Numbered from the stretch's first letter, positions 51,478 through 60,789 are shown. The stretch: 64,000 nucleotides of DNA from Sphingobium sp. AP49 (GCF_000281715.2 NZ_CP124576.1:1309501-1373500); one strand, 5' to 3'. Made by a program: numbers and translations. The notes: generated by a model from the letters alone, not told the origin.

Positions 51478-54400
51478 ATGCAGCTGTCCGATCTCTCGGT
51501 CCGCCGGCCGGTCTTCGCGGCGGTGGTCGCGGTGCTGATGTGCATCGTCGGCCTGGTCGGCTATTTCAGCCTGTCGGTCCGCGAATATCCCGATACCGAC
51601 CCGCCGATCGTGTCGGTCGAAACCACTTATACCGGCGCTGCCGCGTCGGTGGTGGAAACCCGCATCACCCAGCAGATCGAGGATGCGGTCGCGGGCGTGC
51701 AGGGCATCCAGACCATCACCTCGACCTCGCAGGACGGCACATCCAACATCAATATCGAGTTCGATCCGTCGCGCGACATCGACAGCGCCGCCAATGATGT
51801 GCGCGACCGCGTCGGGTCGGTGACGCAGGATCTGCCCGAGGATGCGCTGGCGCCCGAAATCCGCAAGGTGGATTCCGACGCGCGCTCGATCCTCTTCCTC
51901 GCCTTTTCCAATCCCAACTGGTCGCCGATCCAGATCAGCGACTATCTCGATCGCAACATTGCCGACCGCTTTGCCGCGATCGACGGCGTCGCCCGCGTCA
52001 CCATCGGCGGCGAGGCGCGGCCCTCGACCCGCATCTGGTTCGATGCGGAAAAGCTGGCCGCCTTTGGCCTGACCCCGGCTGACGTCGAGGCGGCGCTGCG
52101 TACCCAGAATGTGGAACTGCCCGCCGGTCGCTTTGAATCGAAGGACCAGAACCAGACGCTGCGCGTCGAGCGGCCCTTCGCCACGCCCGACCAGTTCGCG
52201 CAACTGGTCGTGGGCCGGGGCGAGGATGGCTATCAGGTGAAGCTCGGCGACATTGCCCGGATCGAGGAAGGCGCCGAAAACCCCTATAGCAGCTTCCGCT
52301 CCAACCAGGGCACGGCGATCGGCATCGGCATCATCCGCCAGTCGGGCGCCAACACGCTGGAAGTGGCGCAAAAGGCCAAGGCGCTGATCAAGGAGCTGGA
52401 GCCGACCCTGCCCAAGGGCATGCGCGTCGCCATCGGTACTGACGAATCCCTGTTCATCGAACGCGCGATCGACAATGTCTATGACACGCTGATCGAAGCG
52501 GCTCTGCTCGTCATCCTTGTCATTTTCCTGTTCCTGGGATCGGTTCGCGCGACGATCGTACCGGCCGTCACGGTGCCGATCTGTCTGCTTGCGACCTGCG
52601 CGGTGATGTGGCTGCTCGGCCTGTCGATCAACCTGCTGACCCTGCTCGCCTTCGTGCTCGCCATCGGCCTGGTGGTCGACGACGCGATCGTGGTGCTGGA
52701 AAATGTCTATCACCGCGTCGAACAGGGCGATGATCCGCTGGTCGCCGCCTATCTCGGCACGCGGCAGGTGGGCTTCGCCATCATCTCGACCACCCTGGTC
52801 GTCTGCGCCGTGTTCGTGCCGGTCATGTTCCTGGCCGGCCAGACCGGCCTCTTGTTCCGCGAACTCGCCATCGCGATGATCGCGGCGATCGGCTTCTCCG
52901 GCTTCATCTCGCTCAGCCTTGCGCCGATGCTCTGCTCCAAGCTGCTGAAGAATGCCGATCGCGGCCGGCTGGCACGCTGGATCGACGATCGCTTCCAGCG
53001 GATCGAGCATGGCTATGGCCGTTGGCTGGACTGGACGCTGAGGAAGCCGCTGATGCCGCTGCTGGGCGTGGCGATCTTCCTGGGCGTCGCCTTCTTCCTG
53101 TTCACCCGCCTGCCGGCCGAGCTTGCCCCGGCCGAGGATACCGGCGTGGTGGAGGCCAATATCAACGCGCCCGAGGGCACCGGCTTCGACCGGATGATGG
53201 CCTATATGCAGAAGATCGAGAATGATCTCGCCTTCCTGCGCAAGGATGGCACGCTGCAGAATCTGGTGATCCGCACCCCCGGCGGCTTCGGCACCACCGA
53301 CGATTACAACAACGGCAATGTCATCGCCTTCCTGCGGCCGTGGGAAGATCGCACCATCACCACCGCCGAAGTCGCGACCATCATCAATAAGGTGATTGCC
53401 GATCAGCCGGGCGTGCGTGGCAATGCGGCGCCGCGATCGGGTCTGGGCCGTGGCCGTGGTCTGCCGGTCAATATCGTGCTGGCCGGCTCCACCTATGAGG
53501 GGCTGGTGGCGGCGCGCGATCGCATCATGCTGGCGGCGGCGAGCTATCCGGGGCTCATCAACCTCGACAGTGATTACAAGGAAACCAAGCCGCAGATGCG
53601 GATCGAGACCGATCTGCAGCGCGCCGGCGACCTGGGCGTGTCGGTGAACGATGTCAGCCAGGCGCTGCAGAGCCTGCTCGGTTCGCGCCGCGTCACCACC
53701 TATGTTGATCGCGGCGAGGAATATCGCGTGCTGGTGCAGGCGGAGCGCGAAGGGCGCGAGACGCTCGCTGATCTGGAACGGATCCAGGTGCGCAGCCGCA
53801 GCGGCGTGCTGGTCCCCTTGTCGGCTGTCGTGACCGTGCGCGAAGTGGCCGGGCCGCGCCAGCTCAACCGCTATAACAAGCTGCGTGCCATCACCCTGAC
53901 TGCCGCGCTGGCGCCGGGCACCTCGCTGGGGCAGGGCCTGGCCTTCCTGGAGGATCAGGCGCGCCAGTCGCCCGAGGTCCTGGCGATCGGCTATCGCGGC
54001 GAAAGCCAGTCGCTGCGCGAGACGGGCGGGTCGATCTGGATCGTCTTCGGCCTCACCATCCTGATCGTCTTCCTGTTGCTCGCCGCACAGTTTGAAAGCT
54101 TCATCCATCCCGGCATCATCATTGCCACCGTGCCGCTGGCGGTGGCGGGCGGCGCGCTGGGTCTGGCCATCACCGGCGGGTCGATCAATCTCTATAGCCA
54201 GATTGGCATCGTCATGCTGGTGGGCCTTGCCGCCAAGAACGGCATCCTGATCGTCGAGTTCGCCAACCAGCTGCGCGACGAGGGGCTGGAGATTGCCGAG
54301 GCGATCCGCGAGGCCGCCAAACGGCGCCTGCGCCCGATCCTGATGACCTCGATCGCGACCGTGATCGGCGCGGTGCCGCTGGTGCTGCGCGGCGGTGCCG

Positions 54401-54582
54401 GTGCGGCGGCGCGCCATTCGATCGGCGTGGTGATCGTGTTCGGCGTCAGCCTGGCGACGCTTATCACCCTGTTCCTCATTCCCATTTTCTATTCGCGCGT
54501 TGCCAAGCGCACGGTTTCTCCGCAAACCGTTGGTCGCAAACTGGATTCGGCGCTGAAGGATTCGCCTGATCCTGCGGAATAG
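51478..54582 (+). CDS. RND-family efflux pump (HAE1-type permease)
   Basis: A 1034-aa inner-membrane pump with twelve membrane segments and two periplasmic porter domains. The start MQLSDLSVRRPVFAAVV at ATG 51478 is the family N-terminus; an earlier in-frame start at 51433 adds a stretch overlapping the adaptor. The membrane-4 motif has the proton-relay aspartates in VLAIGLVVDDAIVV (about 397-410). The exported substrate cannot be known from the sequence. Confidence 0.93.
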   Translation: MQLSDLSVRRPVFAAVVAVLMCIVGLVGYFSLSVREYPDTDPPIVSVETTYTGAAASVVETRITQQIEDAVAGVQGIQTITSTSQDGTSNINIEFDPSRDIDSAANDVRDRVGSVTQDLPEDALAPEIRKVDSDARSILFLAFSNPNWSPIQISDYLDRNIADRFAAIDGVARVTIGGEARPSTRIWFDAEKLAAFGLTPADVEAALRTQNVELPAGRFESKDQNQTLRVERPFATPDQFAQLVVGRGEDGYQVKLGDIARIEEGAENPYSSFRSNQGTAIGIGIIRQSGANTLEVAQKAKALIKELEPTLPKGMRVAIGTDESLFIERAIDNVYDTLIEAALLVILVIFLFLGSVRATIVPAVTVPICLLATCAVMWLLGLSINLLTLLAFVLAIGLVVDDAIVVLENVYHRVEQGDDPLVAAYLGTRQVGFAIISTTLVVCAVFVPVMFLAGQTGLLFRELAIAMIAAIGFSGFISLSLAPMLCSKLLKNADRGRLARWIDDRFQRIEHGYGRWLDWTLRKPLMPLLGVAIFLGVAFFLFTRLPAELAPAEDTGVVEANINAPEGTGFDRMMAYMQKIENDLAFLRKDGTLQNLVIRTPGGFGTTDDYNNGNVIAFLRPWEDRTITTAEVATIINKVIADQPGVRGNAAPRSGLGRGRGLPVNIVLAGSTYEGLVAARDRIMLAAASYPGLINLDSDYKETKPQMRIETDLQRAGDLGVSVNDVSQALQSLLGSRRVTTYVDRGEEYRVLVQAEREGRETLADLERIQVRSRSGVLVPLSAVVTVREVAGPRQLNRYNKLRAITLTAALAPGTSLGQGLAFLEDQARQSPEVLAIGYRGESQSLRETGGSIWIVFGLTILIVFLLLAAQFESFIHPGIIIATVPLAVAGGALGLAITGGSINLYSQIGIVMLVGLAAKNGILIVEFANQLRDEGLEIAEAIREAAKRRLRPILMTSIATVIGAVPLVLRGGAGAAARHSIGVVIVFGVSLATLITLFLIPIFYSRVAKRTVSPQTVGRKLDSALKDSPDPAE

Positions 54583-54606
54583 GATGAGCTTGGAGCTGCG
54601 TTGCCG

Positions 54607-55155
54607 ATGAATGAGATCGCATCCCCCGGTCAGTTGCGCCTTGCCTATCTGCGCTGGGCGCTGGTGACGGTGCCTGCGATCGTCTTTCTCGGTTTCCTGT
54701 CGGGAAGGCTCGCCAATAGCGGCTTTGGCAATCGCTGGTTCGCATCCCTGCATTTGCCTGCGCTAATGCCGCCCGGCTGGGCCTTTGGTCTTGCCTGGAC
54801 GATCCTCTATATCTTGATGGCGCTGGCCTTCGCGATCGTGCTGCACGCGCGCGGCGCGAAGGGGCGGGGGGCTGCGGTCGCGTTGTTTCTGGTGCAATTG
54901 GCCCTCAACCTGGCCTGGTCGCCGCTCTTTTTTCGCGCGCATCAGGTCGGCGCCGCGCTGGGGCTGATCCTGGTCCTGACATTGCTGGTCGCGGTCACGA
55001 TCTGGCTGTTCTGGCGGATACGCCGCTTTGCTGGCGCGTTGCTGCTGCCCTATCTGGCCTGGCTGGTCTTTGCCTCTTACCTCAACTATGAGGTCGGCCG
55101 CCTGAATCCGGACGCGCACAGGCTTGTCGCGCCGGCGCTCCAGACCCAGATATGA
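54607..55155 (+). CDS. tspO: TspO/MBR family protein
   Basis: A 182-aa, five-helix membrane protein of the TspO family with HLPALMPPGWAFGLAWTILYI (about residues 50-70, signature PxWxFxxxW) and NLAWSPLFFRAH (about 101). TspO proteins bind porphyrins or cholesterol analogues. The start is uncertain between ATG 54607 and TTG 54601; GGAG at 54592 suits the TTG. Confidence 0.9.
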   Translation: MNEIASPGQLRLAYLRWALVTVPAIVFLGFLSGRLANSGFGNRWFASLHLPALMPPGWAFGLAWTILYILMALAFAIVLHARGAKGRGAAVALFLVQLALNLAWSPLFFRAHQVGAALGLILVLTLLVAVTIWLFWRIRRFAGALLLPYLAWLVFASYLNYEVGRLNPDAHRLVAPALQTQI

Positions 55156-55195
55156 TATGTGGCGCGGTTTGCGCCTGATACGAGGATAGACGATC

Positions 55196-55507
55196 ATGCA
55201 GAGCGAGAATCGCTTTTTCGACGACCTGGCCAAGCTGGTAAATGGTGCTGCCGGTACCGTCGCGGGCATGACCCGCGAGCTGGAAACCAACGCACGCGAG
55301 CGCGCCAAGGAATGGATCGGTGGCGTGGACTTCGTCAGCCGCGAGGAGTTTAACGCGGTCAAGGCGATGGCGGCTGCCGCGCGCGAGGAAGTCGAACTGC
55401 TCAAGGCCCGCCTCGACGCACTGGAAGGCAAGTCGTCCGAGCCGGTGACTAAGAGCGTGCGCGCGGCCAAGATCAAAGCTGTGGATAAGGATTCGGGCGC
55501 CGAGTAA
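55196..55507 (+). CDS. ubiK: Ubiquinone biosynthesis accessory factor UbiK
   Basis: A 103-aa protein with the BMFP fold: MQSENRFFDDLAKLVNGAAG (N-terminal amphipathic helix) and a coiled coil (VSREEFNAVKAMAAAAREEVE, about 50-70, split) with a basic C-terminal tail. UbiK helps the UbiJ-containing complex for ubiquinone synthesis. Ribosome binding site GAGGA is upstream. Confidence 0.88.
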   Translation: MQSENRFFDDLAKLVNGAAGTVAGMTRELETNARERAKEWIGGVDFVSREEFNAVKAMAAAAREEVELLKARLDALEGKSSEPVTKSVRAAKIKAVDKDSGAE

Positions 55508-55549
55508 GCGCCCTGTCTTTTCACCCACTTCGGTGATAAAGGCGCGCCG

Positions 55550-56056
55550 ATGATGGATAGCGACGAATTTGAAAATGGCGGGCATGAGGCCGCGCCGATC
55601 GATATGCTGGCGGCCTTCTACGAGGCGCATGGCTGGAGCTTCGAGCAGGTCGGCGAGGATGAGATCGTCGCGAGCACCCAGGGCAGCTGGGCGCAATATG
55701 AGTTGCGCGGCATCTGGCGCGATGAGGATCAGGTGCTGCAATTGCTGGCGCTGCCGGATATCCGCGTCACCGAAGAGAAGCGCGGCGTCATCTACGAGAC
55801 GCTGGGCCTCATCAACGAACAGCTGTGGCTGGGCCATTTTGAGCTGTGGTCGTCGAGCGGCATCGTCCTGTTCCGCCATGGTGCGCTGCTGGGCCAGGGC
55901 GGCACTTTGACATTGGATCAGGCGCAATTGCTGGTCGAAACGGCGATCGACGAGTGCGAACGCTTCTATCCGGTGTTCCAGTTCGTGCTGTGGGGCGGAA
56001 AGAGCCCGACCGAGGCGATCAGCGCCAGCCTGATCGAAACCCGCGGCGAAGCCTGA
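55550..56056 (+). CDS. YbjN domain protein
   Basis: A 168-aa protein with the YbjN-type alpha/beta fold: PIDMLAAFYEAHGWSFEQVG (about 16-35), WAQYELRGIWRDEDQVL (about 49-65) and a C-terminal acidic/aromatic helix (VETAIDECERFYPVFQFVLW, about 128-147). YbjN proteins may act as molecular chaperones; the function is not settled. It precedes proC by 9 bp. Confidence 0.82.
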   Translation: MMDSDEFENGGHEAAPIDMLAAFYEAHGWSFEQVGEDEIVASTQGSWAQYELRGIWRDEDQVLQLLALPDIRVTEEKRGVIYETLGLINEQLWLGHFELWSSSGIVLFRHGALLGQGGTLTLDQAQLLVETAIDECERFYPVFQFVLWGGKSPTEAISASLIETRGEA

Positions 56057-56065
56057 GGCCTGACC

Positions 56066-56881
56066 ATGACCATCGCTCGTTGGCCCGATCATCTCTTCCT
56101 TGTCGGTTGCGGCAATATGGCCGGGCAGATGCTGACGCGCTGGCTCGCTTGCGGCCTTGATCCAGCACGGGTTACCGTGCTGCGGCCAAGCGGCAAGCCG
56201 GTGGCCGATGGCGTCACCGTCGTCACGGCCTATCCTGAGGCCCTGGCGGATGGCACCACGGTGCTGCTGGGCATGAAGCCCTATCAGATCGCGGATGTCG
56301 CCGCTGGGCTGGCTCCGTTGCTGACGGCTGAAACCCGGCTGGTGTCGATCCTGGCCGGTACGCCGATCGCCGACCTGCGCCATCATTTCCCGGCTGCGCG
56401 CGATATCGTGTGCGCCATGCCCAACCTGCCCGTGGGGCTGGGCGAAGGCGTGGTCGCGCTCTATGCCGATGCGATCACGGATGAAAGCGCAAGGGCGCAC
56501 ATCGCCGCGCTGATCGCGCCATTGGGCCTGGCCGAATGGATGGGCGACGAAGCGCTGTTCAACCAGGTGACGGCACTGTCGGGCTGTGGCCCGGCCTTCC
56601 TGTTCCGCTTTATCGACGCTTTGGCGCGCGCCGGCGCGGCTCTGGGCATTCCCGCCGATCAGGCGGCGCGGATGGCGCTTGCCACCGTGCAGGGATCGGC
56701 GAACATGGCGGCGCGCGCGAGTGTCTCACCGGCCACGCTCGCGGATCAGGTGGCCAGTCCGGGCGGCATGACGCGCCAGGGGCTCAATGTCCTCGATGCG
56801 GATGATCGGCTGCTGACGCTGCTGGTCGATACGCTGACGGCCGCGCGCGATCGCGGCGAAGCGATGGCGCGCGGCGAATAG
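56066..56881 (+). CDS. proC: Pyrroline-5-carboxylate reductase
   Basis: A 271-aa ProC, which makes proline from pyrroline-5-carboxylate with NAD(P)H. The Rossmann motif FLVGCGNMAGQML is at residue 8-20, and the dimer-domain motif LSGCGPAFLFRFIDAL at about 169-184 is present, as is the SPGGMTRQGL motif near 231. Length is normal. Confidence 0.94.
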   Translation: MTIARWPDHLFLVGCGNMAGQMLTRWLACGLDPARVTVLRPSGKPVADGVTVVTAYPEALADGTTVLLGMKPYQIADVAAGLAPLLTAETRLVSILAGTPIADLRHHFPAARDIVCAMPNLPVGLGEGVVALYADAITDESARAHIAALIAPLGLAEWMGDEALFNQVTALSGCGPAFLFRFIDALARAGAALGIPADQAARMALATVQGSANMAARASVSPATLADQVASPGGMTRQGLNVLDADDRLLTLLVDTLTAARDRGEAMARGE

Positions 56882-56942
56882 CGGCGGTTCCGATCCGCGC
56901 CTTTATCCGTTAAGGGGGCGCATCGAAATCCGGAGTCGTCCC

Positions 56943-57446
56943 ATGCTGTCCCCCGAAACGCCCATCCTGCTGCTCACCACTGGCGGGACGATCGACAAAA
57001 TCTATTTCGACGCCCTGTCCGACTATCAGGTCGGTGAAACCGTCATGGCCAAGCTGCTGGATATTGCCCGGGTCAAGCATCCCTTCCGGATCGAGGAAGT
57101 GACGCGCAAGGACAGCCTGGAATTGGATGACCATGATCGTGCGTTGATCTATGCGCGCGTCGCCGCAGCGGCGGAAAAACATGTCGTCATCACCCATGGT
57201 ACCGACACGATGACGGAGACCGCCAAGCAGCTCGCTGGCATTGCGGGCAAGACGATCGTGCTGGTCGGTGCGTTGGCGCCGGCGCGCTTTGGCGAGAGCG
57301 ATGCGAGCTTCAACCTGGGCATGGCCTTCGCCGCCGCGCAGGTGGCGGAACCGGGCGTCTATATCACGATGAGCGGCTCCGTCTTCCGCGCGGACAAGGT
57401 GGTGAAGGATCGCGCCAAGGGGGCCTTCGTCCCGATCGCGGAATAA
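56943..57446 (+). CDS. Stand-alone asparaginase N-terminal domain protein
   Basis: A 167-aa protein containing only the asparaginase N-terminal domain. The nucleophile threonine is in LLTTGGTIDKI (about 12-22), and the second motif HGTDTMTETAKQL (about 80-92) provides Thr/Asp. The C-terminal domain found in the ~330-aa type I/II enzymes is absent, and a stop codon with a normal-looking end follows. Small single-domain homologs occur in alphaproteobacteria; whether they hydrolyse asparagine is unknown. Confidence 0.85.
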   Translation: MLSPETPILLLTTGGTIDKIYFDALSDYQVGETVMAKLLDIARVKHPFRIEEVTRKDSLELDDHDRALIYARVAAAAEKHVVITHGTDTMTETAKQLAGIAGKTIVLVGALAPARFGESDASFNLGMAFAAAQVAEPGVYITMSGSVFRADKVVKDRAKGAFVPIAE

Positions 57447-57488
57447 GGGGAAGATTGACTTGGCGAGGGATGCGGCCATCCTTTGCTC

Positions 57489-58160
57489 ATGTTCCTGCTC
57501 GATTTTCTGAAGTCGCTGGACAAGCTGCTCTATGAGCTGATGTCCTGGCTGGTCTTCTATCCCATCACCTTGTGGCGGGCGCTGACACATCCGCTGCAGC
57601 TGATGCGTTATGCCGACCGGGAACTGGATGACGCGCCAGAGGAGCAATATGCCGACACGCTGAGCCCGCCTTTGTTCCTGCTGATCTCGCTGCTGCTCTG
57701 TCACGGGCTGGAACTGGGCGTGATCGGCCAGAATGCGCTGGTGAAGAGCCGGGTCGGGCTGGATGCGCTGATCAGCAGCGATACCAATCTCATTCTTTTC
57801 CGGCTGATCGTCTACAGCCTGTTCCCGCTTTTGATGGCGGTGCGGCTGTTGCGGTGTCAAAAGCTGTCGATCGACCGCAATACGCTGCGCGCGCCCTTTT
57901 ACGGCCAATGCTTTCTGGCTGCGCCGCTGGCGCTGTTCCTGGGGCTGGGCGGCACCATGATGCTGGCGCCGCACAAGCCGCTCTGGGTCGGGGCTACCGG
58001 CATCCTGCTGATGCTGGCGACCCTGATCTGGTATGGCAGCCTGCAGATAATCTGGTTCGCGCAGCAATTGGGCATCGGTCGTTTCCGCGCCTTTCTTCAG
58101 GCGTCGCGCGCGATGATCGAGTCGCTGGTGGCGATCATCCTGGCTCTGCTTCTGGTCTGA
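57489..58160 (+). CDS. Multi-pass membrane protein
   Basis: A 223-aa protein starting at ATG 57489 (MFLLDFLKSLDKLLYEL), with about five hydrophobic stretches (residues about 14-35, 62-82, 103-120, 143-165, 175-195). It resembles Yip1-domain permease-like proteins in layout, but no motif is decisive. No clear ribosome binding site. Confidence 0.65.
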   Translation: MFLLDFLKSLDKLLYELMSWLVFYPITLWRALTHPLQLMRYADRELDDAPEEQYADTLSPPLFLLISLLLCHGLELGVIGQNALVKSRVGLDALISSDTNLILFRLIVYSLFPLLMAVRLLRCQKLSIDRNTLRAPFYGQCFLAAPLALFLGLGGTMMLAPHKPLWVGATGILLMLATLIWYGSLQIIWFAQQLGIGRFRAFLQASRAMIESLVAIILALLLV

Positions 58161-58226
58161 ACCGGAAACTTTTGGCCGCTCTCCGGCATTGATCCCTCCG
58201 ATGGGGCGATAAAGAGGAGAGTCACA

Positions 58227-58472
58227 ATGGCGGATTATCAGGAGCGTCCGGCGCCCACGACGACGATCATAGAACGGCGTGGCGGCGGCACGGGCATTAC
58301 CCTTGCCATCCTGCTGCTGGTGATTGTGGTCGCGGTCGGCGCGTTCTTCCTGGTCAGCAGCCAGGCCCGCAAGGACGATGCGGTGTCGAGCGCGGCCAGT
58401 CAGGTCGGCCAGGCGGCCAGCGACGTGGGCGACGCGGCGAAGGATGCGGCCGGCGCAGTCCAGAACAAATAG
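58227..58472 (+). CDS. Small membrane-anchored protein with Ala-rich tail
   Basis: An 81-aa protein with one membrane helix (about 24-43, ITLAILLLVIVVAVGAFFLV) and an amphipathic Ala/Asp/Val tail with repeated A-x-x-V-G-x-A pattern (about 55-78). AGAGGAGAG precedes the ATG. Such anchors are often envelope-stress-related; no family recognised. Confidence 0.72.
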   Translation: MADYQERPAPTTTIIERRGGGTGITLAILLLVIVVAVGAFFLVSSQARKDDAVSSAASQVGQAASDVGDAAKDAAGAVQNK

Positions 58473-58485
58473 GTGACCCAATGAA

Positions 58486-58517
58486 ATGGGGCGCTCCGAT
58501 GGTTCGGGGCGCCCCAT
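58486..58517. terminator. GC-rich hairpin between two converging genes
   Basis: A 9-bp stem (ATGGGGCGC, pairing with 58509-58517) with a 14-base loop, between the small membrane protein and carD. No T-run, so the termination role is uncertain. Confidence 0.5.
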
Positions 58518-58539
58518 GTCTCATGTTCGATCGGGCTGT

Positions 58540-59067
58540 TTAGCCCTCGACCTTCGCATATTTCGGCGCAGCCTCGTTCAGGATGCGCAGGATCTTCTTG
58601 AGCGCGGTAGGCTCGTCGGTCTCTTCCATCGCGGCCAGTTCACGGGCGAGGCGGCTGGACGCGGCCTCGAAGATCTGGCGCTCGGAATAGCTCTGTTCGG
58701 GCTGGTCATCGGCCCGGAACAGGTCGCGCGTCACTTCGGCGATCGACACCAGGTCGCCCGAATTGATCTTCGCTTCATATTCCTGGGCGCGGCGCGACCA
58801 CATGGTGCGCTTGACCTTGGGCTTGCCCTTCAGGGTTTCCATCGATTCCTCCAGCGTCTTGTTGGAGGACAGCTTGCGCATGCCGACGCCTTCGGCCTTG
58901 TTGGTGGGAACGCGAAGCGTCATGCGCTCCTTCTCGAAGCGGAGCACATACAGCTCCAGCTCCATGCCCGCGATCTGCTCCTTTTGGAGTTCGATCACAC
59001 GGCCCACGCCGTGCTTGGGGTAAACGACATAATCACCAACGTCAAAGGACAGCGCCTTGGCAGCCAT
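58540..59067 (-). CDS. carD: CarD-family transcriptional regulator
   Basis: A 175-aa CarD/CdnL protein. The N-terminal Tudor-like RNA-polymerase-binding domain has VGDYVVYPKHGVGRVIEL (about 10-27) and the C-terminal helical DNA-binding domain includes the conserved Trp in TMWSRRAQEYEAKI (about 87-100). It stabilises the open complex at many promoters, notably for rRNA. AAAGG is upstream of the ATG. Confidence 0.93.
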   Translation of the reverse strand: MAAKALSFDVGDYVVYPKHGVGRVIELQKEQIAGMELELYVLRFEKERMTLRVPTNKAEGVGMRKLSSNKTLEESMETLKGKPKVKRTMWSRRAQEYEAKINSGDLVSIAEVTRDLFRADDQPEQSYSERQIFEAASSRLARELAAMEETDEPTALKKILRILNEAAPKYAKVEG

Positions 59068-59311
59068 TTGAAACCTTTCTATTCAACCGGGGAACGGGCC
59101 GTCGCGGGGCAGGTGCAGCAGGGGCACGAGTCGGGGAAAGTCCGCGGCGTCACCGTCAAGACATGATGCGAATACTCCAGGACGAACGCGACCATGTTCG
59201 TCTGCTGGCGGCTATTTAGCAGATTCGTAACAAAATTGCCACCCCCGGACACAAGGTCTGGGGGTGTGCCGCAAAATGGGACGCCGTGCCTGGTTCAGGC
59301 AGGCAATCCGA

Positions 59312-59649
59312 TCAGCTGCCTTCGCCGGGTTCGGGCGAGAAGAACTGCTCCAACTTATTCTCGACGCCGCTCATCGCGTCGGCATCGGCCGGTGCCTCGC
59401 CCTTGACCGTGATGTTGGGCCATTCGGCGGAATATTTGGTGTTGAGCTCCAGCCATTTTTCCAGGCCGTTCTCGGTGTCGGGCAGAATCGCCTCGGCGGG
59501 GCATTCCGGTTCGCACACGCCACAATCGATGCACTCGTTGGGATTGATGACCAGCATGTTCTCGCCCTCGTAGAAACAGTCCACGGGCAGACCTCGACGC
59601 AATCCATATATTTGCAGCGGATGCAGTTGTCGGTCACGACATAGGTCAT
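59312..59649 (-). pseudogene. fdxA: FdxA-type 7Fe ferredoxin split by an apparent one-base deletion
   Basis: The beginning, [22 protein letters not shown], is read from ATG 59649; the rest ([18 protein letters not shown] and so on) is in the next frame, ending at 59312. Together they make a 112-aa FdxA with all expected cysteines, including [12 protein letters not shown]. The junction reads TGCCCGTGGAC where the family needs TGCCCGGTGGAC, so one G (C on the plus strand, about 59584) is missing. A real mutation or a sequencing/assembly error in a short C/G run could explain it; the perfect flanking sequence favours the error. Confidence 0.88.
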
Positions 59650-59984
59650 TGTCAGGGCACTCTTTGGGTTGCGACAGCGGCGGCCCTGCTATGCCCGGTG
59701 CGCGCCAAGGTCAATGAGGATATTGTTGGCGGGGCTTTAGGGGCGGTTTTTGCCGAGAGACTGGCCAGGCGATAGCGGCGCGTTACCCGCGCATGGTGTG
59801 CAGGGCCGCGCCCTCCGCTCGCAAATGATCTAAGGCGGAAGTACCGTGGGCATCGTGCATTTTCACAAAGTGGAAATATTATCTAGTATTCACAATATCT
59901 TATATCTCTATATCATGTGCGACTTAGGCGGGCGCGGCGGCAGTTTTCGCGGCACTATTCCTGCCGCGTCAGAAGGAACGCACA
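59650..59984. other. 335-bp gene-free stretch upstream of the MipA-like gene
   Basis: No plausible coding frame. It divides into a GC-rich part up to about 59850 and an AT-rich island (about 59865-59915) with runs such as AATATTATCTAG and TCTTATATCTCTATATC, strikingly different from the window. A possible promoter, TTCACA at 59889 with TATCAT 16 bases later, is weak. The ribosome binding site GAAGGA of the MipA gene lies at the end. Confidence 0.6.
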
Positions 59985-60776
59985 ATGATATTGGGGATAT
60001 GCAAGTGGAGTGCGGCGCCTTTCGCCGTCTGCATGATGGCCCAGATTGCGGTTGAGGCGCAGGATCTCAGCAGTTCGCGCCAGTCAGTGGGGCAGCCGAG
60101 CAAGGATCGCATCGTCATCGGCCTGGGCGCGGCAGTGACGCCGGTCTATCAGGGCGCCGATGATTATCGCGTGCTGCCGTTGCCCGCGATCGACATTGTC
60201 GAAGGGCGTTTCTTCGCCAATTTCCGCAACGGCGTCGGTCTCAATCTGGTCGATGACCGGGCGTTGACCATCGGCGCGGGCGTCACCCCTATGCCCGGCT
60301 ATCGCCGGCGCGACGTTCCGACTGGTATCGACAGGCTGTCCTGGGGCGTGGGCGGGCGCGTGTTCGCCAATCTGACCGGCGGCGGCGTGGTGGCGACGCT
60401 GGGCGCGACCCAGGGCATTACCGGCAGCACCGGCGGCTTCATTGCCGATGCCAGCCTGTCCTATCCGATCATCCTCAATCCGAAGGTCATCATCACCCCC
60501 TCGATCGCCACCAGTTTTGCCGACGGCAAGCATATGGACGGCTATTTCGGGGTGAATGCGCGCGAGGCGGCGGCGTCCGGGCTGGATAGCTATCGCGGCA
60601 AGGCGGGGTTCAAGGATGTCTCGGCGCTGCTGAACATCGTCTATCGGCTCGACAGCCGGTGGAGCGTGACCGGATCGGTCGGGGCGACCAGCCTGCTCGG
60701 CCGGGTGAAGGACAGTCCGCTGGTCGAGCATGCGACGCGGCCGAACGGCTTTCTGGCGCTCGGCTACCGGTTTTGA
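59985..60776 (+). CDS. MipA/OmpV family outer-membrane protein
   Basis: A 263-aa protein with an N-terminal signal-like segment (about 1-25) and a beta-barrel rich in Gly/aromatic alternation. The MipA/OmpV signatures VTPVYQGADDYRVLPLPAID (about 48-67, abbreviated) and FFANFRNGVGLNLVD (about 74-88) are present, and the end is an aromatic residue (LGYRF). It may scaffold murein enzymes or form a pore. ATG 59985 has GAAGGA upstream. Confidence 0.85.
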   Translation: MILGICKWSAAPFAVCMMAQIAVEAQDLSSSRQSVGQPSKDRIVIGLGAAVTPVYQGADDYRVLPLPAIDIVEGRFFANFRNGVGLNLVDDRALTIGAGVTPMPGYRRRDVPTGIDRLSWGVGGRVFANLTGGGVVATLGATQGITGSTGGFIADASLSYPIILNPKVIITPSIATSFADGKHMDGYFGVNAREAAASGLDSYRGKAGFKDVSALLNIVYRLDSRWSVTGSVGATSLLGRVKDSPLVEHATRPNGFLALGYRF

Positions 60777-60789
60777 ACTAGCGGCGAGA

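Noticed and set aside
51181..54753. 1190-aa reading frame on the minus strand opposite the RND pump
   Set aside because: Shadow of a high-GC coding strand. Its translation is His/Gln/Asp/Arg-rich with no domain, and the plus-strand pump is unmistakable.
58160..58240. Possible EcfG-type stress promoter (GGAAAC near 58163) for the small membrane protein
   Set aside because: The -35 differs from GGAAC and the -10 element does not match GTT at the right distance, so support is too weak.
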